A stretch of DNA of 64,000 nt from Burkholderiaceae bacterium (GTDB lineage Bacteria > Pseudomonadota > Gammaproteobacteria > Burkholderiales > Burkholderiaceae_C): positions 62,001 through 126,000 of the forward strand of contig JAIESX010000020.1 of NCBI GenBank assembly GCA_019745555.1, given 5' to 3'. Below the pieces are notes generated by a model that saw only the letters and a program-made list of their open reading frames with translations, ran no database searches and had not been told where the DNA came from. The first letter of the stretch is position 1; each line of letters begins with the position of its first letter. Shown here piece after piece: positions 21,679 to 31,361 of the stretch. The position numbers and the translations under genes are program-made.

Positions 21679-22998
21679 GTGGCAACGAACGCGGCCCAGA
21701 TTGCTAAGACCGGCAAGTTCGGCGACCTGCGTCGCCGGCTGGTCTTCCTGCTGCTCGCCCTGGTGGTGTACCGTATCGGTGCGCACATCCCGGTGCCGGG
21801 CATCAACCCCGACCAGCTGGCCCAGCTCTTCCAGGGCCAGCAGGGTGGCATCCTGAGCCTGTTCAACATGTTCTCGGGTGGCGCGCTGTCGCGCTTCACG
21901 GTGTTCGCGCTGGGCATCATGCCCTACATCTCCGCGTCGATCATCATGCAGCTGCTGACCTATGTGCTGCCCGCTTTCGAGCAGCTCAAGAAGGAAGGCG
22001 AAGCAGGTCGTCGCAAGATCACGCAGTACACGCGCTACGCGACCCTGGGCCTGGCCCTGTTCCAGTCCCTCGGCATCGCCGTGGCGCTGGAAAGCTCGCC
22101 CGGTCTGGTGATCGATCCGGGTTTCGGCTTCCGTTTCACTGCGGTGGTGACGCTGACGGCCGGCACCATGTTCCTGATGTGGCTGGGTGAACAGATCACC
22201 GAGCGTGGTCTGGGCAACGGCATCTCGATCCTGATCTTCGGCGGTATCGCTGCCGGTCTGCCGAGCGCCATCGGCGGCCTGCTCGAGCTGGTGCGCACCG
22301 GTGCCATGAGCATCATCGCCGCCATGTTCATCGTAGCCCTCGTGTTCCTGGTGACCTGGTTCGTGGTCTTCGTCGAGCGTGGCCAGCGCAAGATCCTGGT
22401 GAACTATGCGCGCCGCCAGGTGGGCAACAAGGTCTACGGCGGCCAGTCCTCGCACCTGCCGCTCAAGCTGAACATGGCCGGTGTGATTCCGCCCATCTTC
22501 GCTTCGTCCATCATCCTGCTGCCGGCCACCGTGGTCAGCTGGTTCAGCAGCGGCGATTCGATGGTGTGGCTCAAGGACATTGCGGCCAGCCTGTCCCCTG
22601 GCCAGCCCGTCTACGTTCTGTTCTACGCCTCCGCGATCGTGTTCTTCTGCTTCTTCTACACGGCGCTGGTGTTCAACAGCCGTGAGACGGCGGACAACCT
22701 CAAGAAGGGCGGCGCTTTCATTCCGGGTATCCGCCCGGGTGATCAGACCGCGAAACATATCGACCGCATCCTGCTGCGCCTGACCCTGGCCGGTGCGATC
22801 TACATCACCTTCGTGTGTCTGCTGCCGGAGTTCCTGATCCTGAAGTACAACGTGCCGTTCTATTTCGGCGGCACCTCCCTGCTGATCATCGTGGTGGTGA
22901 CCATGGACTTCATGGCCCAGGTTCAGAACTACATGATGTCGCAGCAGTACGAATCGCTGTTGAAGAAGGCCAATTTCAAGCCGACGCTGGGGGCCTGA
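21679..22998 (+). CDS. secY: Preprotein translocase subunit SecY
   Basis: 439 residues, the channel subunit of the SecYEG translocon in the inner membrane, with ten hydrophobic helices. The SecY signature [15 protein letters not shown] and the cytoplasmic loop [20 protein letters not shown] are visible. Translation starts at GTG 21679. Its place between rplO and infA matches the spc operon of other Burkholderiales. Confidence 0.98.
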   Translation: MATNAAQIAKTGKFGDLRRRLVFLLLALVVYRIGAHIPVPGINPDQLAQLFQGQQGGILSLFNMFSGGALSRFTVFALGIMPYISASIIMQLLTYVLPAFEQLKKEGEAGRRKITQYTRYATLGLALFQSLGIAVALESSPGLVIDPGFGFRFTAVVTLTAGTMFLMWLGEQITERGLGNGISILIFGGIAAGLPSAIGGLLELVRTGAMSIIAAMFIVALVFLVTWFVVFVERGQRKILVNYARRQVGNKVYGGQSSHLPLKLNMAGVIPPIFASSIILLPATVVSWFSSGDSMVWLKDIAASLSPGQPVYVLFYASAIVFFCFFYTALVFNSRETADNLKKGGAFIPGIRPGDQTAKHIDRILLRLTLAGAIYITFVCLLPEFLILKYNVPFYFGGTSLLIIVVVTMDFMAQVQNYMMSQQYESLLKKANFKPTLGA

Positions 22999-23003
22999 GA
23001 GGG

Positions 23004-23222
23004 ATGGCGAAAGATGATGTGATTCAGATGCAGGGCGAGGTGGTGGAAAACCTGCCGAACGCGACCTTCCGCGTGAAGCTGGAAAACGGCCACGTTGTTC
23101 TGGGGCATATCTCGGGCAAGATGCGCATGCACTACATCCGCATCCTTCCCGGTGACAAGGTGACGGTTGAATTGACGCCTTACGACCTGAGCCGCGCGCG
23201 GATCGTGTTCCGCGCCAAGTGA
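23004..23222 (+). CDS. infA: Translation initiation factor IF-1
   Basis: 72 residues, an OB-fold protein that blocks the A site during initiation. It starts [13 protein letters not shown] and contains [20 protein letters not shown], the family core. ATG 23004 follows a GAGAGGG site five bases after the secY stop; the frame is open upstream only as an overlap with secY. Confidence 0.97.
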   Translation: MAKDDVIQMQGEVVENLPNATFRVKLENGHVVLGHISGKMRMHYIRILPGDKVTVELTPYDLSRARIVFRAK

Positions 23223-23254
23223 ATCGCAAGGCAAGAGAGTTTTAGGAGAGAACC

Positions 23255-23368
23255 ATGAGAGTTTCGGCTTCGGTCAAGAAAATTTGCCGCAACTGCAAAA
23301 TCATCCGCCGCAAGGGCGTGGTGCGCGTGATCTGCACGGATCCCCGCCACAAGCAGCGCCAGGGCTGA
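23255..23368 (+). CDS. rpmJ: 50S ribosomal protein L36
   Basis: 37 residues starting [16 protein letters not shown], with the zinc ligands Cys11, Cys14, Cys27 and His32, so the zinc-binding form. A good ribosome binding site (TAGGAGAG) precedes ATG 23255. It sits between infA and rpsM as in many betaproteobacteria. Confidence 0.97.
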   Translation: MRVSASVKKICRNCKIIRRKGVVRVICTDPRHKQRQG

Positions 23369-23392
23369 TTGCAAGAGTTATAGAGGACGAAA

Positions 23393-23758
23393 ATGGCACG
23401 TATCGCTGGCATCAACATTCCGCCGCATAAGCATGCTGAGATTGGCTTGACCGCCATCTATGGCATCGGTCGCACGAGCGCTCGCAAGATCTGCGATGCC
23501 TGCGGCATTGCATACTCCAAGAAGATCAAGGATCTGACCGACGCGGATCTGGAGAAGATTCGCGACCAGATCGCGGGCATCACCATCGAAGGTGACCTGC
23601 GTCGCGAGACCACGATGAACATCAAGCGACTGATGGACATCGGCTGCTACCGTGGCTTCCGTCATCGCCGTGGCCTGCCCATGCGCGGTCAGCGTACGCG
23701 TACCAACGCCCGTACCCGCAAGGGGCCGCGCAAGGGTGCCGCCGCTCTGAAGAAATAA
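23393..23758 (+). CDS. rpsM: 30S ribosomal protein S13
   Basis: 121 residues: [20 protein letters not shown] at the start, helix-two-turn-helix motif in the first half and the basic [20 protein letters not shown] tail. S13 contacts the P-site tRNA and L5. First gene of the alpha-type block. Confidence 0.98.
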   Translation: MARIAGINIPPHKHAEIGLTAIYGIGRTSARKICDACGIAYSKKIKDLTDADLEKIRDQIAGITIEGDLRRETTMNIKRLMDIGCYRGFRHRRGLPMRGQRTRTNARTRKGPRKGAAALKK

Positions 23759-23778
23759 ACTGGCATTGAAAGATCACC

Positions 23779-24183
23779 ATGGCTAAAGCTCCCGCCAATA
23801 GTGCCGCGCAGCGTGTGCGCAAGAAGGTCCGCAAGAACGTGGCTGACGGCGTCGCCCACGTGCACGCCTCCTTCAACAACACGATCATCACGATCACCGA
23901 TCGCCAGGGTAATGCCCTGTCCTGGGCCTCTTCCGGTGGCCAGGGCTTCAAGGGCTCGCGCAAGTCCACGCCGTTCGCCGCCCAGGTGGCGTCCGAGGTG
24001 GCCGGGCGCGCGGCCATGGAGCAGGGCATCAAGAACCTGGACGTTGAGATCAAGGGCCCCGGCCCCGGCCGTGAGTCCTCGGTGCGTGCACTGGCTGCCC
24101 TGGGCATCCGCATCAACACCATCTCCGACGTGACGCCGGTGCCGCACAACGGCTGCCGTCCGCAGAAGCGCCGTCGCATCTGA
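23779..24183 (+). CDS. rpsK: 30S ribosomal protein S11
   Basis: 134 residues with [19 protein letters not shown] and the C-terminal [14 protein letters not shown] signature. S11 lines the mRNA exit platform of the 30S subunit. It is followed by a structured 106-base leader before rpsD. Confidence 0.98.
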   Translation: MAKAPANSAAQRVRKKVRKNVADGVAHVHASFNNTIITITDRQGNALSWASSGGQGFKGSRKSTPFAAQVASEVAGRAAMEQGIKNLDVEIKGPGPGRESSVRALAALGIRINTISDVTPVPHNGCRPQKRRRI

Positions 24184-24222
24184 GCGCGACGCTGTAAAGT
24201 ATTCGTTTTAACCAAGCCCACC

Positions 24223-24265
24223 GCCACCGGCGTCTGCCGGTGGCTCCCGCGGTGTCAGACCGCGG
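24223..24265 (+). promoter_or_regulatory. Two hairpins in the rpsD leader
   Basis: The 106-base spacer before rpsD holds two perfect hairpins: GCCACCGGC / GCCGGTGGC (24223-24231 with 24236-24244, loop GTCT) and CCGCGG / CCGCGG (24247-24252 with 24260-24265). Neither has a following U-run, so they are not intrinsic terminators. S4 represses its own operon through an mRNA structure in other bacteria, so an S4-binding leader is possible but not shown. Confidence 0.4.
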
Positions 24266-24289
24266 TAGTTGACAGAGAAGGAAGATCAA

Positions 24290-24913
24290 GTGGCACGCAA
24301 TCTCGGCCCCAAGGCCAAACTTTCCCGCCGTGAAGGCACCGACCTGTTCCTGAAGAGCGCCCGCCGCTCCATCAGCGACAAGGCCAAATTCGACTCCAAG
24401 CCCGGCCAGCATGGCCGCATCTCCGGCGCCCGCACTTCCGATTTCGGTCTGCAGCTGCGCGAGAAGCAGAAGGTCAAGCGCATGTACGGCGTGCTCGAGC
24501 GCCAGTTCCGCCGCTATTTCGAGGAAGCCAGCCGCCGCAAGGGCAGCAACGGCGCCAACCTGCTGTTCCTGCTGGAGTCCCGTCTGGACAACGTGGTGTA
24601 CCGCATGGGCTTCGGCTCGACGCGTGCCGAGGCACGTCAGCTGGTCTCGCATAAGGCCATCCTGGTCAATGGCAAGGCAGTGAACATCCCGTCCTACTCG
24701 GTCAAGGCCGGTGACGTGATTGCCGTGCGCGAGAAGTCCAAGAAGCAGAACCGCGTGGTCGAAGCCCTGCAGCTGGCGCAGCAGGTCGGCATCCCGGCCT
24801 GGGTGGAAGTGAACATCGACAAGGCCGAGGGCACCTTCAAGAAGGTTCCCGATCGCGACGAATTTGGGTCCGATATCAACGAATCGCTGATCGTCGAGTT
24901 GTACTCGCGCTAA
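24290..24913 (+). CDS. rpsD: 30S ribosomal protein S4
   Basis: 207 residues, the usual length. It begins at GTG 24290 ([20 protein letters not shown]), preceded by GAAGGAAG; the longer frame from 24269 would add a non-family peptide. The S4 RNA-binding domain ([27 protein letters not shown]) is at about 97-125. S4 nucleates 30S assembly and regulates ribosomal operons in other bacteria. Confidence 0.97.
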   Translation: MARNLGPKAKLSRREGTDLFLKSARRSISDKAKFDSKPGQHGRISGARTSDFGLQLREKQKVKRMYGVLERQFRRYFEEASRRKGSNGANLLFLLESRLDNVVYRMGFGSTRAEARQLVSHKAILVNGKAVNIPSYSVKAGDVIAVREKSKKQNRVVEALQLAQQVGIPAWVEVNIDKAEGTFKKVPDRDEFGSDINESLIVELYSR

Positions 24914-24936
24914 TCAGCTCTCGATTTGATTCCGTT

Positions 24937-24962
24937 CCCGGCTGGCAGGCATGCCCGCCGGG
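24937..24962 (+). other. Hairpin in the rpsD-rpoA spacer
   Basis: CCCGGC (24937-24942) pairs with GCCGGG (24957-24962) around an internal GGCATGCC palindrome, in the 103-base spacer before rpoA. There is no following U-run. It might pause transcription or affect mRNA stability; no function is shown. Confidence 0.3.
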
Positions 24963-25016
24963 TGCTTCACCAGCCTTACCGGTGTAACGAGCCGGGGGTA
25001 TTGACAGGAAGTCTGC

Positions 25017-26006
25017 ATGCAAACCAGTCTGCTGAAACCCAAAGCAATCAACGTCGAACAACTCGGGCCGAACCGCGCCAAGGTGGCGCTGGAGCCGTTT
25101 GAGCGTGGCTATGGCCACACGCTGGGCAACGCGCTGCGTCGCGTCCTGCTGTCGTCGATGCCGGGTTACGCGGCCACCGAAGTGACCATTGCCGGCGTGC
25201 TGCACGAGTACTCGTCGATCGACGGCGTGCAGGAGGATGTGGTCAACATCCTGCTGAACCTCAAGGGTGTGGTCTTCAAGCTGCACAACCGCGACGAAGT
25301 CACGCTGAGCCTGCGCAAGGATGGCGAGGGTGTGGTCACCGCCGGTGACATCCAGACCCCGCACGACGTCGAGATCATCAATCCCGAGCATGCCATCGCC
25401 ACGCTGTCGGCCGGCGGCAAGCTCGATATGCAGATCAAGGTCGAGAAGGGCCGTGGCTATGTGCCGGGCACGCTGCGTCGTCATGGCGACGAGCCGTCCA
25501 AGTCCATCGGCCGCATCGTGCTGGACGCCTCCTATTCGCCGGTCAAACGCGTGAGCTACACCGTCGAGAGCGCCCGCGTCGAGCAGCGCACCGACCTGGA
25601 CAAGCTGATCATCGAGATCGAGACCAACGGCGCCATCACGGCTGAAGACGCCGTGCGCGCTTCGGCCAAGATCCTGGTCGAGCAGCTGGCCGTCTTCGCC
25701 CAGCTGGAAGGCAGCGAGCTTGCCGCCTTCGACGCACCGGCACCGCGCAGCGGCAGCCAGTTCGATCCGATCCTGCTGCGTCCGGTCGACGAACTCGAAC
25801 TGACGGTGCGTTCGGCCAACTGCCTGAAGGCCGAGAATATCTATTACATCGGCGACCTGATCCAGCGCTCCGAGAACGAACTGCTCAAGACCCCGAACCT
25901 GGGTCGCAAGTCGCTCAACGAGATCAAGGAAGTGCTGGCTTCTCGCGGCCTCACCCTGGGCATGAAGCTCGAGAACTGGCCGCCGGCCGCGCTCGAAAAG
26001 CGTTGA
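25017..26006 (+). CDS. rpoA: DNA-directed RNA polymerase subunit alpha
   Basis: 329 residues, as in E. coli. The N-terminal assembly domain contains [25 protein letters not shown]; the C-terminal domain (about 250-329) contains [17 protein letters not shown] and [14 protein letters not shown], the surface for promoter UP elements and activators. It lies between rpsD and rplQ as in the alpha operon. Confidence 0.98.
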   Translation: MQTSLLKPKAINVEQLGPNRAKVALEPFERGYGHTLGNALRRVLLSSMPGYAATEVTIAGVLHEYSSIDGVQEDVVNILLNLKGVVFKLHNRDEVTLSLRKDGEGVVTAGDIQTPHDVEIINPEHAIATLSAGGKLDMQIKVEKGRGYVPGTLRRHGDEPSKSIGRIVLDASYSPVKRVSYTVESARVEQRTDLDKLIIEIETNGAITAEDAVRASAKILVEQLAVFAQLEGSELAAFDAPAPRSGSQFDPILLRPVDELELTVRSANCLKAENIYYIGDLIQRSENELLKTPNLGRKSLNEIKEVLASRGLTLGMKLENWPPAALEKR

Positions 26007-26019
26007 TTTAAAATCACGG

Positions 26020-26097
26020 CCCGCTTCATGCGGGTCGTCTACCGAAACCAGCCCTTGAGGGCTGGGTGCACCGGGCAGTACCTGATACGGCTGCCCG
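26020..26097 (+). other. Three hairpins in the rpoA-rplQ spacer
   Basis: Three perfect stems occur in the 115-base spacer: CCCGC/GCGGG (26020-26024 with 26030-26034), CCAGCCC/GGGCTGG (26048-26054 with 26059-26065) and CGGGCAG/CTGCCCG (26072-26078 with 26091-26097). None is followed by a strong U-run. They may be processing or pausing signals. Confidence 0.35.
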
Positions 26098-26121
26098 TTT
26101 ATATAAAGAAAGGAAAGCACC

Positions 26122-26508
26122 ATGCGCCACGGACACGGTCTCCGTAAACTCAACCGCACCAGCGAGCACCGCCTCGCCATGCTGCGCAACATGATGAACT
26201 CGCTCATCGAGCACGAGGTCATCAAGACCACGGTCCCCAAGGCCAAGGAACTGCGTCGCGTCGTCGAGCCCATGATCACTCTGGCCAAGGAGCCCACGCT
26301 GGCCAATCGCCGTCTGGCTTTCGACCGCCTGCGCAGCCGCGACAGCGTGACCAAGCTCTTCAACGACTTGGGCCCGCGCTTCAAGACCCGTCCGGGTGGC
26401 TACACCCGCATTCTCAAGATGGGTTTCCGCGTCGGTGACAACGCTCCCATGGCCCTCGTCGAGCTGGTGGACCGCCCCGCTGAAACCGAAGCAGCCAAGG
26501 CTGAGTAA
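26122..26508 (+). CDS. rplQ: 50S ribosomal protein L17
   Basis: 128 residues starting [20 protein letters not shown], the family signature. L17 lies near the peptide exit tunnel. A strong GAAAGGAAAG ribosome binding site precedes it. It ends the alpha operon; the promoter of the following tRNA overlaps the end of its transcript region. Confidence 0.98.
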   Translation: MRHGHGLRKLNRTSEHRLAMLRNMMNSLIEHEVIKTTVPKAKELRRVVEPMITLAKEPTLANRRLAFDRLRSRDSVTKLFNDLGPRFKTRPGGYTRILKMGFRVGDNAPMALVELVDRPAETEAAKAE

Positions 26509-26514
26509 ATAGGC

Positions 26515-26520
26515 TATAAT
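26515..26520 (+). promoter_or_regulatory. -10 element of the initiator tRNA gene
   Basis: A perfect TATAAT lies 10 bases before the mature tRNA 5' end and 6 bases after the rplQ stop codon. No convincing -35 box is seen 17 bases upstream (within rplQ), so the tRNA may also be transcribed by read-through from the alpha operon. Confidence 0.55.
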
Positions 26521-26530
26521 GTTGGATTAC

Positions 26531-26607
<77 letters not shown>

Positions 26608-26613
26608 AATCAG

Positions 26614-26640
26614 AAAAGCCCTCTCAGAGAGGGCTTTTCC
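26614..26640 (+). terminator. Intrinsic terminator after tRNA-fMet
   Basis: AAAAGCCCTCTC and GAGAGGGCTTTT form a 12-bp perfect inverted repeat with a T-rich end (TTTTCCTTTTG). It ends the tRNA and probably the alpha operon transcript. The A-run on the 5' side allows some function in the opposite direction. Confidence 0.85.
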
Positions 26641-26723
26641 TTTTGTGGACACTGTAACAGTCAGTGTCCTGAACCTGTGAGCCGGTCACAAGCCGGGCCT
26701 CACTCAGCTCTCGAGGACTCAAG

Positions 26724-27851
26724 ATGACGACACGTCGCCAATTCAGCCTGGCCGCGGCATCCCTGCTGGCCGCTCCCGCCCTGCTCAAAGCCCAAGGCAG
26801 CAACAAGATCGTTCTGGGGCAGTCGGCCGCTTTCTCCGGCCCGGCTGCAGAGCTCGGCATCCAGTTCCAGCAGGGTGCCAAACTCTGGTTCGAGCAGGTC
26901 AACGCCCAGGGCGGCGTCGGCGGCAAGACGATCGAGATCCGCTCCCTGGATGATGGCTATGAACCCGATCGATGCGTTGCCAATACGCAGAAACTGATTG
27001 CGGAGGACGTGCATGCGCTTTTCGGCTACATCGGCACGCCCACCAGCCTCGCCGCGCTGCCGCTGCTGACCAAGGCGCAGATTCCCTTCATCGCCCCGTT
27101 CACCGGTGCCATGGGCCTGCGTGAGCCTTTCAACAAGCAGGTCTTTCACCTGCGTGCCTCTTACAACGACGAGACCGCGCTGATCGTGCGCCAGCTCACC
27201 AACCTCGGCTTGAAGAAGATCGCGGTCTTCCACCAGAACGATGCCTATGGCAAGGCGGGCCTGGACGGCGTGACCCTGGCGCTGGACAAGCTCGGGCTCA
27301 AGCCTGTGGCCACGGCCACGGTGGAGCGCAACTCGGTGGACGTGGCGGCTGCGGTGCGCACCATCAATGCCGCCATGCCCGATGCTGTGGTGCAGATCAG
27401 TGCCTACAAGTCCTGTGCTGCCTACATCCGTGCTGCGCGCGCCGCCGGCTATGGTGGCACTTTCTACAACGTGTCCTTCGTGGGTACGCAGGCGCTGGCC
27501 GACGAGCTGGGCAAGGATGGCGCCGGCGTCGTGGTCTCCCAGGTCGTGCCCTCGCCCTATTACCCGGCACGACCGATCGCGCGCGAGTTCGCCGATGCCG
27601 TGAAGAAGGCAGGCAATGTGCAGGCCAACTTTTCCAGCATGGAGGGCTATCTCGCCGCTAAGGTGGTGACCGAGGGCCTCAAGCGGGCGGGCAACCGTAT
27701 CGGCAACCGCGATGCCCTGATCCAGGGCATCGAATCCATCGGCAGCCAGAGCCTGGGTGGCTTCCAGGTCAACTTCTCGTCTGCCAACCATGTCGCGTCG
27801 AGCTTCGTCGAGCTGTCCATGCTGACCGGCGACGGACGGGTGCGCACCTGA
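26724..27851 (+). CDS. ABC transporter substrate-binding protein, branched-chain amino acid type
   Basis: 375 residues of the periplasmic binding protein type 1 / LivK-like family. The signal peptide MTTRRQFSLAAASLLAAPALLKAQ has a twin Arg but is Sec-like; cleavage is expected after LKAQ. The mature part starts KIVLGQSAAFSGPAAELG and contains FGYIGTPTSLAALPLL and AVFHQNDAYGKAGLDG, typical of the family. No permease or ATPase is adjacent, so it is an orphan binding protein; the ligand may be an amino acid, amide or aromatic acid. The next gene, an amidohydrolase, is 65 bases downstream on the same strand. Confidence 0.85.
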   Translation: MTTRRQFSLAAASLLAAPALLKAQGSNKIVLGQSAAFSGPAAELGIQFQQGAKLWFEQVNAQGGVGGKTIEIRSLDDGYEPDRCVANTQKLIAEDVHALFGYIGTPTSLAALPLLTKAQIPFIAPFTGAMGLREPFNKQVFHLRASYNDETALIVRQLTNLGLKKIAVFHQNDAYGKAGLDGVTLALDKLGLKPVATATVERNSVDVAAAVRTINAAMPDAVVQISAYKSCAAYIRAARAAGYGGTFYNVSFVGTQALADELGKDGAGVVVSQVVPSPYYPARPIAREFADAVKKAGNVQANFSSMEGYLAAKVVTEGLKRAGNRIGNRDALIQGIESIGSQSLGGFQVNFSSANHVASSFVELSMLTGDGRVRT

Positions 27852-27916
27852 ACCTCAGGGCCGCCGGGGATACCCCCGGCTGACAGAGGGGCGGACGAAG
27901 GGCTAGACTCGCAGCC

Positions 27917-29110
27917 ATGAAGGTCATCGATTCCATCGTCGCCCAGTCGGCCGGCATTGCGGCGATCCGGCGCGACATCCACGCCCATCCCGAACTCTGC
28001 TTCGAGGAATACCGCACCGCCGAACTCGTGGCACAGCAGCTCACAGCCTGGGGCATCCCGGTGCATCGCGGCCTGGGTGGCACAGGGGTGGTCGGTGTGG
28101 TTCAGAACGGCAGCTCCAGTCGTGCCATCGGCCTGCGCGCCGATATGGACGCCCTGCCGCTGCAGGAAAAGAACACTTTCGCCCACACCAGCCAGCATGC
28201 CGGCAAGATGCACGCCTGCGGCCACGACGGCCACACGGCCATGCTGCTGGCCGCGGCCCAGCACCTCGCGACACACCGCAACTTCGACGGCACGGTCTAC
28301 CTGATCTTCCAGCCGGCCGAAGAGGGTGGCGGCGGTGCCGACCGCATGATCAAGGACGGCCTGTTCGAGCAGTTTCCGATGGAGGCGGTGTTCGGCATGC
28401 ACAACTGGCCGGGCATGCCGGCCGGCAGCTTTGCGCTGAGCCCGGGCCCGGTCATGGCCTCCAGCAATGAATTCAAGATCACCATCCGCGGCAAGGGCGG
28501 CCATGCGGCCATGCCGCATAACGCGGTCGATCCCGTGCTCGTGGCCTGCCAGATGGTGCAGGCCTTCCAGACCATCATCAGCCGCAACATCAAGCCCATC
28601 GAGTCCGGCGTGATTTCGGTGACCATGATCCACTCGGGCGAGGCCACCAACGTCATCGCCGACAGCTGCGAGCTGCAGGGCACGGTGCGCACCTTCACGC
28701 TCGAGGTGCTGGACAAGATCGAGGCCCGCATGCGCGAGGTGGCCGAGCACACCTGTGCCGCCTTTGGCGCGCGCTGTGACTTCGAGTTCGAGCGCAACTA
28801 CCCGCCCACGATCAATTCCGAGCGCGAAGTCGAATTCGCGCGCCGCGTGATGGCCGGCATCGTGGGCGAGGACATGGTGCTCAGGCAGGAACCCACCATG
28901 GGCGCGGAAGACTTCGCCTACATGCTGCTGGCCAAGCCCGGGGCCTACGCCTTCATCGGCAACGGCGACGGTGTGCACCGCGAGATGGGGCACGGCGGCG
29001 GGCCCTGCACCCTGCACAACCCGAGCTACGATTTCAATGACGAGCTGATTCCGCTCGGCGCCACCTACTGGGTACAGCTGGCCGAGGCCTGGCTCGCACC
29101 GGAACGCTGA
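27917..29110 (+). CDS. M20-family amidohydrolase (hippurate hydrolase-like)
   Basis: 397 residues. Metal-binding segments of the M20D family are visible: RADMDALPLQEKN, MHACGHDGHTAMLLAAA and QPAEEGGGGADRMIKDG; the dimerisation domain contains GKGGHAAMPHNAVDPV. Such enzymes hydrolyse N-acyl amino acids such as hippurate or indole-acetyl conjugates; the exact substrate is unknown. The upstream binding protein could supply the substrate. It is convergent with coaX, 7 bases apart. Confidence 0.88.
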   Translation: MKVIDSIVAQSAGIAAIRRDIHAHPELCFEEYRTAELVAQQLTAWGIPVHRGLGGTGVVGVVQNGSSSRAIGLRADMDALPLQEKNTFAHTSQHAGKMHACGHDGHTAMLLAAAQHLATHRNFDGTVYLIFQPAEEGGGGADRMIKDGLFEQFPMEAVFGMHNWPGMPAGSFALSPGPVMASSNEFKITIRGKGGHAAMPHNAVDPVLVACQMVQAFQTIISRNIKPIESGVISVTMIHSGEATNVIADSCELQGTVRTFTLEVLDKIEARMREVAEHTCAAFGARCDFEFERNYPPTINSEREVEFARRVMAGIVGEDMVLRQEPTMGAEDFAYMLLAKPGAYAFIGNGDGVHREMGHGGGPCTLHNPSYDFNDELIPLGATYWVQLAEAWLAPER

Positions 29111-29117
29111 GGACGCC

Positions 29118-29894
29118 TCAGGCCCGGTCGCAGAAGCCGCGATGCCGGGCGATCTGAAGCAGGCCGTCGAAAATCAGCGTGTCGATGAGCTCGAAGGGCG
29201 TGGCCAGACTGGGGGCCATCTTCCAGCCGGCGCCGCCAGCCATCACGCACCAGGGTTCGGCCCCGCAGTGGGTGCGCACATGCTGCACCATGCGTTCCAT
29301 GGCGCCGGCGATGGCATAGGTGCCGCCGCTGGTCAGCGCATCGCTGGTGTTGGTGGGGAAGGGGCGCACCTCTCCAGTGGGAACGTGCAGGCCCGCGGTG
29401 CCGGACTCCAGCGCGCGCAGCATGATGCCGTGCCCGGGGAGAATGTAGCCACCGAGAAAACGGCCGCTGGCGTCAATAGCCTCCACCGTCACAGCCGTGC
29501 CCACCATGGCCACCACGATGGGGCGAAGTGGCCCCAGCGCCTGCATGCGATGCCAGGCGCCGATCATGGCGACCCAGCGGTCCGGCCCGAGGCGTGCGGG
29601 GTGGTCGTAGCCGTTGCTCAAGCCTGCTTCCTTGTTGCTGGCGATGACCCACTGGGGCGAGATATCCCAGTGCTCCATCTGTGCCTCGACCCGGTGCTTG
29701 ACGGCGTCACTGGCGACCACGCAACCCAGCATGCAGCGTGGCGCGGGCAGCTGTGCCCAGGCTGTTTCGGCCAGGCGGTCGATGTTGTCAAGAAACTCGG
29801 CGCCCTGGGCGATGACGTGCGCACCAGGTTGGGGGGCGTCGAACAGCGCCCATTTCAGGCGTGTGTTGCCGACGTCGATGGCCAGAAAAGACAT
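29118..29894 (-). CDS. coaX: Type III pantothenate kinase
   Basis: 258 residues of the ASKHA fold; catalyses the first step of coenzyme A synthesis. The N-terminal phosphate motif [17 protein letters not shown], the central [12 protein letters not shown], and [20 protein letters not shown] are diagnostic. ATG 29894 gives the correct start although the frame is open 32 codons upstream. The frequent partner birA is not adjacent here. It is 28 bases downstream of the persulfide dioxygenase gene on the same strand. Confidence 0.94.
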   Translation of the reverse strand: MSFLAIDVGNTRLKWALFDAPQPGAHVIAQGAEFLDNIDRLAETAWAQLPAPRCMLGCVVASDAVKHRVEAQMEHWDISPQWVIASNKEAGLSNGYDHPARLGPDRWVAMIGAWHRMQALGPLRPIVVAMVGTAVTVEAIDASGRFLGGYILPGHGIMLRALESGTAGLHVPTGEVRPFPTNTSDALTSGGTYAIAGAMERMVQHVRTHCGAEPWCVMAGGAGWKMAPSLATPFELIDTLIFDGLLQIARHRGFCDRA

Positions 29895-29922
29895 AAGGTG
29901 GACAGTATCAGGTCGTGAAGGC

Positions 29923-31047
29923 TCAGCCCTGGCGCCAGGGCAGGCCGTGGAAGCGCCAGCCGCCCTTGCGGCCGCGCTGCGCGTGTTCATCGGGATCGCC
30001 TTCGAAGCCTTCGAGGATGTTGTAGGCCTCCAGGCCGAGCTCGGTGGCGCGTCGGGCGGCTGCGATCGAGCGCACGCCGCTGCGGCACAGCATCAGTGCC
30101 TTCTTGCCCGGCGGTACGGCGGCACGCAAGCCGCTGTCGAAAGCGGGGTTGAGCTGCATGCCTGGCCATTGCTTCCAGGCCAGGCCGATCGCGCCGGGAA
30201 CGAAGCCCACCCACTCACGCTCGGCGTCGGTGCGCACGTCGACGAGTACCCCTTCGCCCGACTGCACCCAGGCCCAGGCGAGCTGGGGCATGACATTGCC
30301 GGCGTAGCCCTCGGCCGGGCGCACTGCAGCCAGCGCGGCGCCATCGGCGTCGTGGCGCAGCCCCGATTGCAGATTGGCTGGCACGGCCTCGTCGATGCGG
30401 CGCGGCTTGGGCAGGTTCAGCTCGCTCATCAGCTGGACGAATTGATCAAGCGAGCGACCTGCCACACGTGCGTTGCTGCGCTTCTCCGTGCCGATGGTGC
30501 TGCTGTGCCGGCCCTGGTAATCGTGGCCAGGCCAGACCACCGTATCCTCCGGCAAGTTGAACAGTTTTTCGGTGATGCTGCGGTAGAGCGCAGCGGCATC
30601 GCCAGACTGGAAATCGGTGCGTCCGCAGCCGTTGATGAGCAGTGTGTCGCCGGTGAACACATGGTGCCGGCCTGCGTGTTCCCAGACATAGCTCATGCTG
30701 CCGGCGGTGTGGCCCGGCGTGTGCAGGGCGCGCAGCCGCTCGCGCCCGAAGGCGAGCTCGGCGCCCTCCGTCAGCTGCAGGGTCGCGGTGCGGATGCCGC
30801 AGGCCTCGGGGGCTGCGGTACGTGCCCCCGTGTGCTCAGCGAGCAGGCCCGCGCTGGTGATGTGGTCGGCGTGGGCGTGGGTCTCGACGGCCAGCACCAG
30901 ACGCAGTCCGTAATCGCGCAGCACGGCGAGATCACGCTCAAGCTGCTCGTCCACCGGGTCGATGATCAGCGCCTCACGGCTGTCTGCGTCGAAGAGCAGA
31001 TAGGTGTAGGTGCTGGAGGCTGGGTCGAAGAGCTGGATCGGATTCAT
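29923..31047 (-). CDS. Persulfide dioxygenase-rhodanese fusion (ETHE1-like)
   Basis: 374 residues. The N-terminal metallo-beta-lactamase domain (1-240) has the ETHE1 pattern: [12 protein letters not shown] (His57, His59, Asp61), TPGHTAGS (His113), [20 protein letters not shown] (Asp134) and WPGHDYQGR (His175). A single rhodanese domain (about 255-374) has the active loop CRSGVRS with Cys321. Such fusions oxidise glutathione persulfide to sulfite and exchange sulfane sulfur with thiosulfate; the Burkholderia PRF protein is a known case. ATG 31047 removes an unlikely 11-residue extension. It runs toward coaX on the same strand. Confidence 0.9.
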   Translation of the reverse strand: MNPIQLFDPASSTYTYLLFDADSREALIIDPVDEQLERDLAVLRDYGLRLVLAVETHAHADHITSAGLLAEHTGARTAAPEACGIRTATLQLTEGAELAFGRERLRALHTPGHTAGSMSYVWEHAGRHHVFTGDTLLINGCGRTDFQSGDAAALYRSITEKLFNLPEDTVVWPGHDYQGRHSSTIGTEKRSNARVAGRSLDQFVQLMSELNLPKPRRIDEAVPANLQSGLRHDADGAALAAVRPAEGYAGNVMPQLAWAWVQSGEGVLVDVRTDAEREWVGFVPGAIGLAWKQWPGMQLNPAFDSGLRAAVPPGKKALMLCRSGVRSIAAARRATELGLEAYNILEGFEGDPDEHAQRGRKGGWRFHGLPWRQG

Positions 31048-31361
31048 GACGAGGGCGCGGGACGCGCGCGCAGCCCTCAAGGATACGCAAAAACACGGGC
31101 TGGGCTGTGACAGCTATCTCACTGTTTTTTGCGATGCGCAAACACGCACGCAGAAAACCCTTGGATGTGAAGGCATTCTGCAGATTGGTCCGCATTGGAT
31201 CGAGCTCGCAGCCCGTGTGAAAACACTTTCACGCCCGGAGAATGAAAAACTGGTGAAAACCCCTAGGAATGCGTATGCCCGCTCAGGCGCAGAATGCGTG
31301 CCCGATGGCAGACAAAAAACATGCGTCTGCCACGTCGTCTTGTCCACTACCGGAGACTACC
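31048..31361. other. Intergenic region between the persulfide dioxygenase and TRAP genes
   Basis: A 314-base divergent spacer with AT-richer DNA than its flanks. I see no credible gene in it. It must hold both promoters. The only clear structure is the GTGAAA-ACAC-TTTCAC inverted repeat at 31217-31232 and a further GTGAAAAC at about 31251-31258. Confidence 0.6.
31217..31232. promoter_or_regulatory. Inverted repeat GTGAAA-N4-TTTCAC upstream of the TRAP operon
   Basis: A perfect 6-bp inverted repeat with a 4-base spacer, 130 bases before the TRAP binding protein start; half of it (GTGAAAAC) recurs about 34 bases downstream. The arrangement suggests a dimeric regulator site. No regulator gene is adjacent and I cannot name the protein. 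Confidence 0.35.
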
